Shown: positions 24,597-32,233 of the stretch, in pieces
Layout of the letters: the number at the start of each line of letters is the position of its first letter
How positions within the stretch are numbered: the first letter of the stretch is position 1
DNA from: Streptomyces actinomycinicus
GTDB taxonomy: Bacteria > Actinomycetota > Actinomycetes > Streptomycetales > Streptomycetaceae
Direction of reading: 5' to 3'
Length of the DNA stretch: 64,000 bases
NCBI RefSeq assembly: GCF_016741775.1
Contig: NZ_JAERRK010000008.1
Location: 124,001-188,000, forward strand
Translations under genes and position numbers: made by a program
The notes under the pieces: generated by a model
Database searches by the model: none
Told to the model about the DNA's origin: nothing
The model's input: only the letters and a program-made list of their open reading frames with translations

Positions 24597-25670
24597 ATGG
24601 GTACCCAGGGCACCGGACCGGACCTCGCCGACCGCATCCTCGGCGGCTGGCTCGGCCGGATCGCGGGCAACATGCTCGGCAAGCCGGTCGAACAGGGCGA
24701 GGTGTGGACCCGCGACCGCATCGACCGCTATCTGCGCCGGGCCGCGGCCCTGCCGCTGACCGACTATCTCCCCGAGCCCGCCGACCCGGCCGAGGCCGCC
24801 GTGCTGCGCCCGGAGTGGCGCCAGTGCGTGCGCGGCCGGATCCACGGCAGCTGCCGGGACGACGACGTGGACTACGCGATCCTCGGCCTGCACCTGCTGG
24901 AGACGCACGGCTTCGGCTTCAGCACCGAGCAGGTCGGCGACCTGTGGCTGCTCAGGCTGCCGTACCTGCAGACGTTCACGGCGGAGCGGGCCGCCTACCG
25001 CAACCTGGCGAACGGGATGAAGCCGCCGCTGACGGCGACGTACGACAACCCGTACCAGGAGTGGATCGGCGCGCTGATCCGCGCGGACGTCTACGGCTGG
25101 ACCTGCCCCGGTGACCCCGTCCGGGCCGCCGGTCTGGCCCGCCGGGACGCGGTGCTGTCGCACACCGGCAACGGCGTCTACGGCGCCATGTGGGCCGCCG
25201 CGCTGGTCTCGGCGGCCTTCACCGCCCCGGCCGTGCGGGACGCGCTGCAGGCCGCGCTCGGCGTGATCCCGGCGAGCAGCCGCCTCGCCCGTACCGTCCG
25301 CCGGGTCGCGACCCTGCACGAGACGCGGCTGCCCTGGGAGGAGACGCTGGCGACCGTGGCCGCGGAGACCGCCGGACTCGGCTGGATCCACACCGTCCCG
25401 AACGCGGCCGTCCTCGTCGCCGGGCTGCTGTACGGCGACGGCGACTTCACCCGGACCATCGCCCTGACCGTGCGCGGTGGTCTGGACACCGACTCCAACG
25501 GCGCGACAGCCGGTTCGGTGGCCGGCGTGCTCACCGGCGCGGCCGCCATTCCGGCCCAGTGGCAGGACCCGCTGGAGGACACGGTCCGCAGCGCGGTGTT
25601 CGGCTTCGACGGCGTACGGATCAGTGCGCTGGCCGAACGCACCCTGCGCCTGGTGACGAGCGGGACGTAG
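24597..25670 (+). CDS. ADP-ribosylglycohydrolase family protein
   Basis: A 357-residue enzyme of the ARH/DraG family, which removes ADP-ribose from proteins or small molecules using a binuclear Mg site. ADRILGGWLGRIAGNMLGKP opens the fold. The metal-binding acids are in DDDVD (88-92) and in GGLDTDSNGATAGSVAG near the C-terminus, where the usual second Thr is Ser-Asn. The ATG lies at the start of homology; the ribosome site is poor. The next two genes encode a NUDIX hydrolase and a sirtuin, so ADP-ribose handling is a common theme. Substrate is not predictable from sequence. Confidence 0.9.
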   Translation: MGTQGTGPDLADRILGGWLGRIAGNMLGKPVEQGEVWTRDRIDRYLRRAAALPLTDYLPEPADPAEAAVLRPEWRQCVRGRIHGSCRDDDVDYAILGLHLLETHGFGFSTEQVGDLWLLRLPYLQTFTAERAAYRNLANGMKPPLTATYDNPYQEWIGALIRADVYGWTCPGDPVRAAGLARRDAVLSHTGNGVYGAMWAAALVSAAFTAPAVRDALQAALGVIPASSRLARTVRRVATLHETRLPWEETLATVAAETAGLGWIHTVPNAAVLVAGLLYGDGDFTRTIALTVRGGLDTDSNGATAGSVAGVLTGAAAIPAQWQDPLEDTVRSAVFGFDGVRISALAERTLRLVTSGT

Positions 25671-25698
25671 CGGCGGAGCGGCTGGTTACCCTTCCTGG

Positions 25699-26193
25699 AT
25701 GACCACCACTCCTGACTTCGCCGCGTACATCGCGGGCCTGCCGCGCGTCCTCGCCGGTGCCGCCGCGCTCTTCCGGGACGCCGAGGGCCGGGTGCTGCTC
25801 GTCGAGCCCAACTACCGTGAGGGCTGGGCGCTTCCGGGCGGCACGATCGAGTCCGACGACGGGGAGACCCCGCGGCAGGGCGCCCGCCGGGAGACGCTGG
25901 AGGAGATCGGGCTCGACCGGGAACTCGGCCGGCTGCTGGCCGTGGACTGGGTGCACGGCGCGGGCCTGCCCCCGCTGGTGGCGTACCTGTACGACGGCGG
26001 GATCCTCACGGAGGCCGATCTGAAGGCCGTGCGCCTGCAGGAGGAGGAACTGCTGTCCTGGCGGCTGGTCGCCCGTGACGAACTCGCCGCGCACCTGCCG
26101 GAGGTGCTCGGCCGCCGCGTGCTGACCGCCCTGGACGTCCTCGCCGACGGCTCGGGCACGGCGGAACTGGAGAACGGCCACCGGGTGGCATGA
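25699..26193 (+). CDS. NUDIX hydrolase
   Basis: A 164-residue pyrophosphohydrolase. The NUDIX box spans about 47-72: PGGTIESDDGE, then TPRQGARRETLEEIGL. It keeps the R-E-x2-E-E-x-G catalytic helix but has one extra residue in the loop before it. It starts 28 bases after the ADP-ribosylglycohydrolase stop, probably in the same transcript. Substrates could include ADP-ribose, which would fit the neighbours, or other nucleoside diphosphate derivatives. That choice is inference. Confidence 0.9.
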   Translation: MTTTPDFAAYIAGLPRVLAGAAALFRDAEGRVLLVEPNYREGWALPGGTIESDDGETPRQGARRETLEEIGLDRELGRLLAVDWVHGAGLPPLVAYLYDGGILTEADLKAVRLQEEELLSWRLVARDELAAHLPEVLGRRVLTALDVLADGSGTAELENGHRVA

Positions 26194-26359
26194 CGGCCAC
26201 CCCGCGCCCCCGGGCGGCCCCCCTCCACAGGCCACCTCGCACCAACCGCTCAGCCTTCCCACCCGGACCGCTCAGGCCTCGCCCCGGCCGCTCAGCCGGA
26301 CGGCCTGCGGCCGTTTATCCGTTCGCCGCGGCACGACGCCCCGCCCTACCCTCGGTGCC

Positions 26360-27127
26360 ATGACCAAGCCGCTCGTCGCCGTCTTCACCGGGGCCGGCAT
26401 CTCGACCGACTCCGGCATCCCCGACTACCGCGGTCCGAACGGGCTGTGGCGGCGGGATCCGGAGGCCGAGAAGCTCGTGACGTACGAGTACTACATGGCG
26501 GATCCGGAGATCCGGCGGCGGGCCTGGCGGATGCGGCGCGAGAACGCGACGACGGCGGTCGAGCCGAACGCCGCGCACCGGGCAGTCGTGGAGCTGGAGC
26601 GGTCCGGCGTCCCGGTGCGGGTGATCACACAGAACGTGGACGGCCTGCACCAGCTCGCCGGGATGCCCGACCGCAAGGTGCTGGAACTGCACGGCAGCGC
26701 GCGGAGCGTGGTGTGCACGCAGTGCGGGGCGTGCGGGCCGATGGAGGAGGTCCTGGCCCGGGTGGACGCCGGTGAGGACGACCCGGCCTGCCTGGCGTGC
26801 GGGGGCGTCCAGAAGTCCGCGACGGTGATGTTCGGCCAGCGGCTGGACCCCGTCGTCCTGGGCCAGGCCCTGTCGATCAGCAAGGCGTGCACGGTGTTCG
26901 TCGCCGTCGGCAGCAGTCTTCAGGTGCAGCCCGCCGCCGGCCTGGTCGGGGTCGCCGCCGACAACGGCGCCCACCTGATCATCGTCAACGCCGAGCCGAC
27001 GCCGTACGACGAACTCGCGCAGGAGGTCGTCCGCGAGCCGATCGGCACCGCCCTGCCCGAACTCCTGCGCCGCCTGCGGAGCCAGGAGACCTGGGGCCGG
27101 GCGCCGTCCGCCGGGCCGGGGGGCTGA
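26360..27127 (+). CDS. Sir2-family NAD-dependent protein deacylase
   Basis: A 255-residue sirtuin that removes acyl groups from lysines, consuming NAD and releasing nicotinamide and O-acyl-ADP-ribose. GAGIS (11-15), DYRGPNGLW and TQNVDGLH (90-97) are intact. The catalytic His is His111, and the zinc cysteines are C119/C122 and C144/C147. It follows the NUDIX gene by 166 bases with no clear terminator between. The stop codon is embedded in a 15-bp tandem repeat that continues downstream, so the exact C-terminus may vary between strains. Confidence 0.95.
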   Translation: MTKPLVAVFTGAGISTDSGIPDYRGPNGLWRRDPEAEKLVTYEYYMADPEIRRRAWRMRRENATTAVEPNAAHRAVVELERSGVPVRVITQNVDGLHQLAGMPDRKVLELHGSARSVVCTQCGACGPMEEVLARVDAGEDDPACLACGGVQKSATVMFGQRLDPVVLGQALSISKACTVFVAVGSSLQVQPAAGLVGVAADNGAHLIIVNAEPTPYDELAQEVVREPIGTALPELLRRLRSQETWGRAPSAGPGG

Positions 27128-27157
27128 GGGCCGGGGGCCTGAGGGCCGGGGGTGGCG
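27113..27157. repeat. 15-bp tandem repeat containing the sirtuin stop codon
   Basis: GGGCCGGGGGGCTGA (27113-27127) includes the stop, then GGGCCGGGGGCCTGA (27128-27142) repeats it with a second in-frame TGA, then a third diverged unit GGGCCGGGGGTGGCG. The duplicated stop acts as a back-up. Confidence 0.8.
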
Positions 27158-27190
27158 GGTCTGTTCCGTAGTGCCACGTCGCACGGCGAG

Positions 27191-27228
27191 CCCGGCCGGA
27201 CCGCGAGGTTCGTCGCGGTCCGGCCGGG
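27191..27228. terminator. Bidirectional terminator between the convergent sirtuin and secreted-protein genes
   Basis: A perfect 16-bp stem (CCCGGCCGGACCGCGA with TCGCGGTCCGGCCGGG) around a 6-base loop GGTTCG, placed seven bases from the end of the minus-strand gene. Confidence 0.8.
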
Positions 27229-27235
27229 GCTGTGG

Positions 27236-27577
27236 TCACCTGACGTCGACGACCTTCATGTTGTACGGGAAGCCGGAGGAGCCGCAGTTGAGCGTCGCCG
27301 CCTTCTCCATGCCCCGCGTGCGGTAACCCTCGGTGCCCTTGTAGGGGCCCCGGGCGCCGCCCGGGCCGCCGCAGTACGCCTGCACGTTCCAGGTGCCGCT
27401 GCCCGACCTGCACCAGCCGACGGCCACGTGCTCATTGGTGTGCGACACGTACGCGGTACAGCCGGTCGGTCCGCCCGGTACCGCCTGTGCCGACGGCGCG
27501 ATACCCAGCGTCACGCCCGCGCCCAGCAGGCCGATCGTCGACGCGGCCGTTGCGAACCTCTTGAGTGTGCTGGTCAT
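27236..27577 (-). CDS. Small secreted protein
   Basis: A 113-residue exported protein I do not recognise. Residues 1-32 are a clear signal peptide (MTSTLKRF, a hydrophobic core, then APSAQA before VPGG). The mature part of about 80 residues has four cysteines (in TGCTAY, GWCRSG, AYCGGPGG and LNCGSSG), enough for two disulfides, and is rich in Gly, Tyr and Trp. The ATG is set by GGGGGAG seven bases upstream. It is monocistronic, ends at a strong shared terminator, and has no evident enzyme motif. Confidence 0.82.
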   Translation of the reverse strand: MTSTLKRFATAASTIGLLGAGVTLGIAPSAQAVPGGPTGCTAYVSHTNEHVAVGWCRSGSGTWNVQAYCGGPGGARGPYKGTEGYRTRGMEKAATLNCGSSGFPYNMKVVDVR

Positions 27578-27729
27578 GCACTCCCCCGTTCGGATTCGAA
27601 AGGATCTTCTAACCCGCGCGACGGTAGTCGGGCACAGGAACAGGCGCGTCATTCCGGAGGATGAGCAAGTAGCCGCTCCTTGTGGTGTATTGCCCGCCCA
27701 CCCCCGCTGACCGGCACCCGCGTCAGGCG

Positions 27730-28212
27730 TCAGAAGAGGGCCGTTCCCGCCTCGAAGTGGAGCAGGCGGCGTTTGCGGTCCAGGCCGCCGCCGTAGCCGG
27801 TGAGGTCTCCGCCCGCGCCGATCACTCGGTGGCAGGGCACGATGATGCCGACCGGGTTCTTGCCGTTGGCGAGGCCGACGGCGCGGGACGCCTTGGGATT
27901 GCCGAGGGTTTCGGCGAGTTCGCCGTAGGTGCGGGTCTCGCCGTACGGGATGCGGGTCAGCTGCTGCCAGACGCTGCGCTGGAACAGGGTGCCGTGCAGG
28001 CGGAGTTCGACCGTGAACTCCTTCAACTCGCCCGCGAAGTAGGCCGACAGCTGCTCCTCTGCCGCCGCGAAGGGGGCGTCGTCACGTGCGCCGAACGTCT
28101 CCTCGGGAGGGCGGTGGCGCTGGTCGGTCATGTAGAGGCCGCACAGGGCGCCGTCGTCGGCGACGAGGGTGAGCGGGCCGTAGGGGCTGTCGATGACGGT
28201 GTGCTGCTTCAT
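27730..28212 (-). CDS. ogt: Methylated-DNA-protein cysteine methyltransferase
   Basis: A 160-residue suicide repair protein that takes the methyl group from O6-methylguanine. The acceptor is Cys127 in VPCHRV. The DNA-binding wing before it (GNPKASRAVGLANGKNP) and the tail YGGGLDRKRRLL are complete. The ATG has GAGG nine bases upstream. It begins ten bases after the stop of the Ada-AlkA fusion gene and is surely co-transcribed with it, making an adaptive-response operon in which the regulator-glycosylase comes first. Confidence 0.95.
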   Translation of the reverse strand: MKQHTVIDSPYGPLTLVADDGALCGLYMTDQRHRPPEETFGARDDAPFAAAEEQLSAYFAGELKEFTVELRLHGTLFQRSVWQQLTRIPYGETRTYGELAETLGNPKASRAVGLANGKNPVGIIVPCHRVIGAGGDLTGYGGGLDRKRRLLHFEAGTALF

Positions 28213-28222
28213 GTCGTGGTCC

Positions 28223-29695
28223 TCAAGCCGGCAGGTGGTTGATGGGGTGGGTGTCGGTCGCCCACAGGTACTGGACCGCGTACGCCCGCCAGGGGCGCCA
28301 GCTCGCCGCGCGGGCGGTGAGCGCGGCCGGGGTGGACGGCAGGCCCAGTTCCGCGGCGGCGCGCCGGACGCCGAGGTCGGTGGGGAGGAAGGCGTCGGGG
28401 TCGCCGAGGGCGCGCATGGCGATGACGTCCACGGTCCACGGGCCGAAGCCGGGCAGCTCGAGCAGTCGCGCGCGCGATTCCGCCCAGTCCGCCTCCACAC
28501 CCAGGTGCAGGGTGCCGGCCGCCAACCGGCTCACGAGGGTGGTGAAGGTGGTGCGCCGGGTGCGGGGCATCGCCAGGGTCCCTGGATCGACGCCGGCCAG
28601 CGCCTCGGGGGACGGGAAGAGGTGGGTGAGGCCGCCCTCGGGGTCGTCCAGGGGCTTGCCGTGCGCGGTGACCAGGCGGGCCGCGTGGGTGCGGGCGGCG
28701 GCCGTGGACACCTGCTGCCCGAGCACGGCACGGACGGCGAACTCGGCCTCGTCGACCGTGCGCGGCACCCGGCGGCCGGGCGCCTTGTCGACGAGCGGCG
28801 CGAGCAGCGGGTCGGCGCGCAGCCGGTCGTCCACGGCGACGGGGTCGGCGTCCAGGTCGAGCATGCGGCGGCAGCGGCTGATGGCCACGGTCAGGTCGCG
28901 CAGGTCGCTCAGGGTGAGGCGGCAGGCGATGTGGTCGGGGCGGGGGGCGAGGGCCACGATGCCGTGGCCGTACGGCAGCCGCAGCGTGCGCCGGTAGGCG
29001 CCGTCGCGCCACTCCTCGACGCCGGGTACCGCCGTGGCGGCGAGGTGGCCGAAGAGGTTGGACGGCTCGAGCGGGGCGCGGAACGGCAGCCGCAGGGTGA
29101 GCGCGCCCGGGGTGCCCGTGCCCGTACCGCTCCTCGGTGCCCGGGAGCGCAGGTCGCTCGGGGACAGGGCGAAGACCTCGCGGACGGTGTCGTTGAAGGT
29201 GCGGATGGAGGAGAAGCCGGCCGCGAACGCGATCTCCGCCATGGGCAGCGGTGTGGTCTCGATGAGCAGCCGCGCGGTCCGGGCGCGCTGGGCACGGGCC
29301 AGCGCGAGGGGTCCGGCGCCCAGCTCGGCGAGCAGCTGCCGCTCCACCTGCCGGGTGCTGTAGCCGAGCCGGGCGGCGAGTCCGGGTACGCCCTCGCGGT
29401 CCACGACACCGTCGGCGATCAGCCGCATGGCGCGGGCCACCAGGTCGGCGCGCTGGTTCCACTCCGGGGAGCCCGGGCTGGTGTCCGGGCGGCACCGCTT
29501 ACAGGCGCGGAACCCGGCCTGCTGGCAGGCGGCGGCGCTCGGGTAGAACGTCATGTTCTCCGGCTTGGGCGGCACGACGGGGCAGCTCGGCCGGCAGTAG
29601 ATCCGGGTGGTCAGGACGGCCGTGAAGAACCACCCGTCGAACCGCGCGTCCTTGGACTGCACGGCGTGTACGCAGCGTTCCCGGTCGAGGTGCAT
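28223..29695 (-). CDS. Ada/AlkA fusion: methylphosphotriester sensor, AraC-type regulator and 3-methyladenine DNA glycosylase
   Basis: A 490-residue three-part repair regulator. Residues 1-75 form the Ada zinc domain with cysteines C34, C38, C65 and C68; C34 in YCRPSCP is the likely methyl acceptor. About 80-180 is an AraC helix-turn-helix (PGLAARLGYSTRQVERQL, then EIAFAAGFSSIRTFND). The remainder is AlkA: an N-terminal beta domain, then the HhH-GPD glycosylase with LPGFGPWTVDVIAMRALGD and the catalytic Asp in FLPTDLGV. The start used is where homology to Ada begins. The frame stays open to 29935 through a 4-residue repeat, and several ATGs lie in it. It should induce its own operon with ogt after alkylation. 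Confidence 0.9.
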   Translation of the reverse strand: MHLDRERCVHAVQSKDARFDGWFFTAVLTTRIYCRPSCPVVPPKPENMTFYPSAAACQQAGFRACKRCRPDTSPGSPEWNQRADLVARAMRLIADGVVDREGVPGLAARLGYSTRQVERQLLAELGAGPLALARAQRARTARLLIETTPLPMAEIAFAAGFSSIRTFNDTVREVFALSPSDLRSRAPRSGTGTGTPGALTLRLPFRAPLEPSNLFGHLAATAVPGVEEWRDGAYRRTLRLPYGHGIVALAPRPDHIACRLTLSDLRDLTVAISRCRRMLDLDADPVAVDDRLRADPLLAPLVDKAPGRRVPRTVDEAEFAVRAVLGQQVSTAAARTHAARLVTAHGKPLDDPEGGLTHLFPSPEALAGVDPGTLAMPRTRRTTFTTLVSRLAAGTLHLGVEADWAESRARLLELPGFGPWTVDVIAMRALGDPDAFLPTDLGVRRAAAELGLPSTPAALTARAASWRPWRAYAVQYLWATDTHPINHLPA

Positions 29696-29815
29696 TCCCC
29701 TGTGCATTCCGGTGTGCGTTCCTGCGTGCGTCCCGCTCCGCACACTGGTCCGCGTCCCGGTCTGAACGCCTGCCTCCGTCCCGGTCTCCGTCGCGGTCTC
29801 CGTCGCGGTTTCCGT
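29696..29815 (-). repeat. 12-bp tandem repeat in the 5' extension of the Ada/AlkA gene
   Basis: In the gene's frame this reads as ten four-residue units: TETA TETA TETG TEAG VQTG TRTS VRSG THAG THTG MHRG, running into MHLD at the presumed start. Because 12 bp is four codons, gain or loss of units keeps frame. Two of the possible ATG starts are made by the repeat itself. Confidence 0.75.
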
Positions 29816-30029
29816 CCCCGCCCCCGCCGCCGGCCGAGTGCCGGTGCCTGTCCGGCCGCCCGGCTGCTTCCCTGGCCGACGGGCTGTGCGAATGCCTTCG
29901 TGCATTCCTGTCTGCATGCCTCCAGCATCGGCCACCGGGGTCCCCGCGGCTGGCGGAAATCCGACACCTACGTGGGCCTGGCCAGCAGCCCGACGCGCGC
30001 CGGTCTTCGGCAGCTACGGCTTCCTCTGG

Positions 30030-30064
30030 TCCCTCGGCTAGTCCCTCGGCTAGTCCCTCGGCTG
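30030..30064. repeat. 12-bp tandem repeat, three copies
   Basis: TCCCTCGGCTAG occurs twice in a row followed by TCCCTCGGCTG, in the 187-base gap upstream of the Ada/AlkA frame and after the MetF-like gene end. No function is apparent. Confidence 0.7.
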
Positions 30065-30122
30065 CACGCTCGGTTCGCTGCTCGGCGAGCCGCCGGTGCG
30101 GGCCGGCGGAGCCCGGACCCGG

Positions 30123-31034
30123 TCAGCCGGTGTGCCCGTGGCGGAATCTGGTGATCCAGTCGGCGGTGGCCCGCAGTCCGCCGAAGGTGTAGAAGTGCAC
30201 CTTCACCTCGCCGTGGCGTCCGGCGTCGTACCGCTCGGCCAGGGTGTGCAGGAAGCGGTCCGGACCGGTCGTACCCATGAGGTTGGTCAGCGAGAACCCG
30301 TACTTGCGGGCCACGGAGGCGCTGGTGCCGATGCCGAAGCGGGTGGCGTAGCCGAGCAGCCGGCGCACGCCGGCCGGGCCGGGGACGCCGATGCGGACGG
30401 GCAGGTGCACGCCCCGGGCGCGGAGGGCCTCGAGCCAGGCGAGGACGGGGTCGACGTCGAAACCGAACTGGGTGATGACGTCACCGGTGAACCGGTGGGC
30501 GCCGATGGCCGCCGCCTTGTCCGTGAGCGCGGACCACAGGACCCGGTCGGCTATGCCGGGGTGGCCCTCCGGGTAGCCGGTGATGCCCACGTGCCGGACG
30601 CCGTGGTGCTGGAGCAGCCCGGTGCGCAGCACGGCGAGCGCGTCCTCGTAGGGGCCCTCGGGCCGGGCGGGGTCGCCGCCGACCACGAACACGTTCCCGG
30701 CCGTACCGTCCGCGGCCAGCCCGGCCAGGAACTCCTCCAGGGCGGGCCGGGAGGGCAGGCGCCGCGCGGAGATGTGCGGTACGGGCACGAAACCGAGCCG
30801 TTTGACCGCGCGGGCGGCGGTCAGCCGTACGCCGGTGTCCTCACCGGCCAGGAAGGTGATGTTGATGCGGGTGCCCGGCGGGATGCTGTCGCGCGCCTCC
30901 TCCAGCCCCGGTACGTCCTTGCCGGTCATCTCCAGGGAGAAGTCGTCCAGCAGGGAGCTGCTCCGCCCCGGGCTCCCGGCGCCGTGCGGGCGGGGGGTGC
31001 TGCCCTCGGGCGGGGCGCTGAGAGCGGGGTTCAT
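30123..31034 (-). CDS. Methylenetetrahydrofolate reductase (MetF-like) family protein
   Basis: A 303-residue FAD TIM-barrel protein of the MTHFR family. ITFLAGEDTGVRLTAARAVKRLGF, VPVPHISARRLPS, VFVVGGDPARPEGPYEDAL and GITGYPEGHPGI match the MetF pattern. DVITQFGFDVDPVLAWLEAL carries the QF segment of the flavin site. A Ser/Pro-rich N-terminus of about 45 residues precedes the barrel. The ATG has GAGGAG upstream. It is not next to met genes, and such accessory MTHFR-like proteins often serve C1 transfer from demethylation. Its role here is unassigned. Confidence 0.82.
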   Translation of the reverse strand: MNPALSAPPEGSTPRPHGAGSPGRSSSLLDDFSLEMTGKDVPGLEEARDSIPPGTRINITFLAGEDTGVRLTAARAVKRLGFVPVPHISARRLPSRPALEEFLAGLAADGTAGNVFVVGGDPARPEGPYEDALAVLRTGLLQHHGVRHVGITGYPEGHPGIADRVLWSALTDKAAAIGAHRFTGDVITQFGFDVDPVLAWLEALRARGVHLPVRIGVPGPAGVRRLLGYATRFGIGTSASVARKYGFSLTNLMGTTGPDRFLHTLAERYDAGRHGEVKVHFYTFGGLRATADWITRFRHGHTG

Positions 31035-31276
31035 CGTGCTCCTCGTACTGCTCGTACGGCTGTGGTCCTGACGCCCGGCCGATGATGTCACGCGGTCCGC
31101 CGGGACCGGGGACCCGGGGGCGGGGGGCCGCGGGCCCGGTTGTGGACCGGCCGGCCGGGCCTGCTTTGGTCCTGGTCACCGGACCATCGGCCCGGGCAGG
31201 GTGGTGTTCCCGATCACCGAGGAGGTTCTGTTGAGCACGTCGTCGATCCCCGGTCCCCGAGTGGTGGGGGCCTGAC

Positions 31277-31978
31277 ATGCGATTCCGGCATGCGGAGGCG
31301 ATCCGGACCGGGTTCCCGGAGCTGGCCGCCGGCGCGCTGTACGCCGGCGGCGTCGGCACGGCCGTGGACACCGGGCCGCGCGCCGCCGAGTACACCGCCC
31401 GGGCCGCGGCCCGGCTGGCCCACGCCACCGAGGGTGAGTTCCCCGAGGTGCTGGCGTGGCGGCGGGCGTTCACCAGGATGGGGCTGAAGCCGACCCAGTA
31501 CCGGTCCGCCTCGGAATCACTGCTGCGCCGGCTGCGCAAGGTGGGATCGCTGCCGCGCATCCATCCGCTGGTGGACCTGTGCAACGCCATCTCGGTGGCG
31601 TACGCGGTACCGGTCGCCGTTCTCGACGTCGACCGGATCGCCTGGCCGCTGCTGGAGGTGCGCCCGGCCGCCGGGGACGAGACGTACACCGCGTTCGGCG
31701 GCGCCCTCGAACAGCCCGCGCCCGGCGAGGTGACCTTCGTCGACTCCGCGGGGCGGGCGCACGCCCGGCGCTGGACCCATCGGCAGAGCGGCCTCTCGGC
31801 GGTCGGTGCGCACACCGGCCGGGTGCTGGTGGTGACGGAGGCCGTGCACGACGGGGGCGCGGAGGTCGTGGCCGAGGTGCTCAAGACGGTCGAGGAGGAG
31901 GTGGCGGCGCACTGGGGGGTCGCCACGCAGTCGGCCGTGCTCGCCCCGGACGCGCCCGAGTTCGTCTTCGGGGTCTGA
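31277..31978 (+). CDS. B3/B4 domain protein (phenylalanyl-tRNA synthetase beta-like)
   Basis: A 233-residue free-standing B3/B4 domain, the fold used for editing in the PheRS beta subunit. AWRRAFTRMGLKPTQYRSASESLLRRL and PLVDLCNAISVAYAVPVAVLDVDRI are the recognisable segments. As a stand-alone protein it may deacylate mischarged tRNA or bind amino-acid derivatives; neither is shown. The ATG follows a GGGGGCCTGAC stretch. Its 3' end, including the stop, is repeated twice downstream. Confidence 0.83.
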   Translation: MRFRHAEAIRTGFPELAAGALYAGGVGTAVDTGPRAAEYTARAAARLAHATEGEFPEVLAWRRAFTRMGLKPTQYRSASESLLRRLRKVGSLPRIHPLVDLCNAISVAYAVPVAVLDVDRIAWPLLEVRPAAGDETYTAFGGALEQPAPGEVTFVDSAGRAHARRWTHRQSGLSAVGAHTGRVLVVTEAVHDGGAEVVAEVLKTVEEEVAAHWGVATQSAVLAPDAPEFVFGV

Positions 31979-32027
31979 CGCGTCCGGGTTCGTCTCTGAC
32001 GCGCCCGGGTTCGTCTTCGGGGCCTGA
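31950..32027. repeat. Three tandem copies of the B3/B4 gene 3' end
   Basis: Copy 1 is coding (CGCGCCCGAGTTCGTCTTCG then GGGTCTGA). Copy 2 (CGCGTCCGGGTTCGTCTCTGA) has an internal 7-base loss. Copy 3 (CGCGCCCGGGTTCGTCTTCG then GGGCCTGA) is nearly intact, and all end in TGA. Confidence 0.8.
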
Positions 32028-32099
32028 GCCGCTCCCGGGCGGGCCGGGAGGAGATCCGAGCCGGGCCCGCAGGCCCGTGGCGGTCCGGCGGCGCAGGCG

Positions 32100-32225
32100 A
32101 GCAGCGGTGACCGCGGAGCAGCAGTGACGGCGGAACAGCAGTGTCCGCGGAGCAGCGGTGACCGTGGAACAGCAGTGACGCGGAACAGCAGTGACCGCGG
32201 AGCAGCGGTGACCGCGGAGCAGCGG
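32100..32225. repeat. 17-bp tandem repeat directly upstream of the MocR gene
   Basis: Seven units plus a partial eighth of AGCAGCGGTGACCGCGG (variants AACAGCAGTG, AGCAGCAGTG). Units begin at 32100, 32117, 32134, 32151, 32168, 32184, 32201 and 32218; the fifth is one base short. The block ends nine bases before the MocR ATG, so it occupies the promoter and leader position. Confidence 0.85.
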
Positions 32226-32233
32226 ATGGCAGC

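Noticed and set aside
30123..31034. Housekeeping metF
   Set aside because: MTHFR-family motifs are present but the gene is not with met genes and has a long unusual N-terminus; I call it only MetF-like.
32100..32225. CRISPR-like array
   Set aside because: Units are 17 bp, directly abutting, without spacers, and no cas gene is near; it is a minisatellite.
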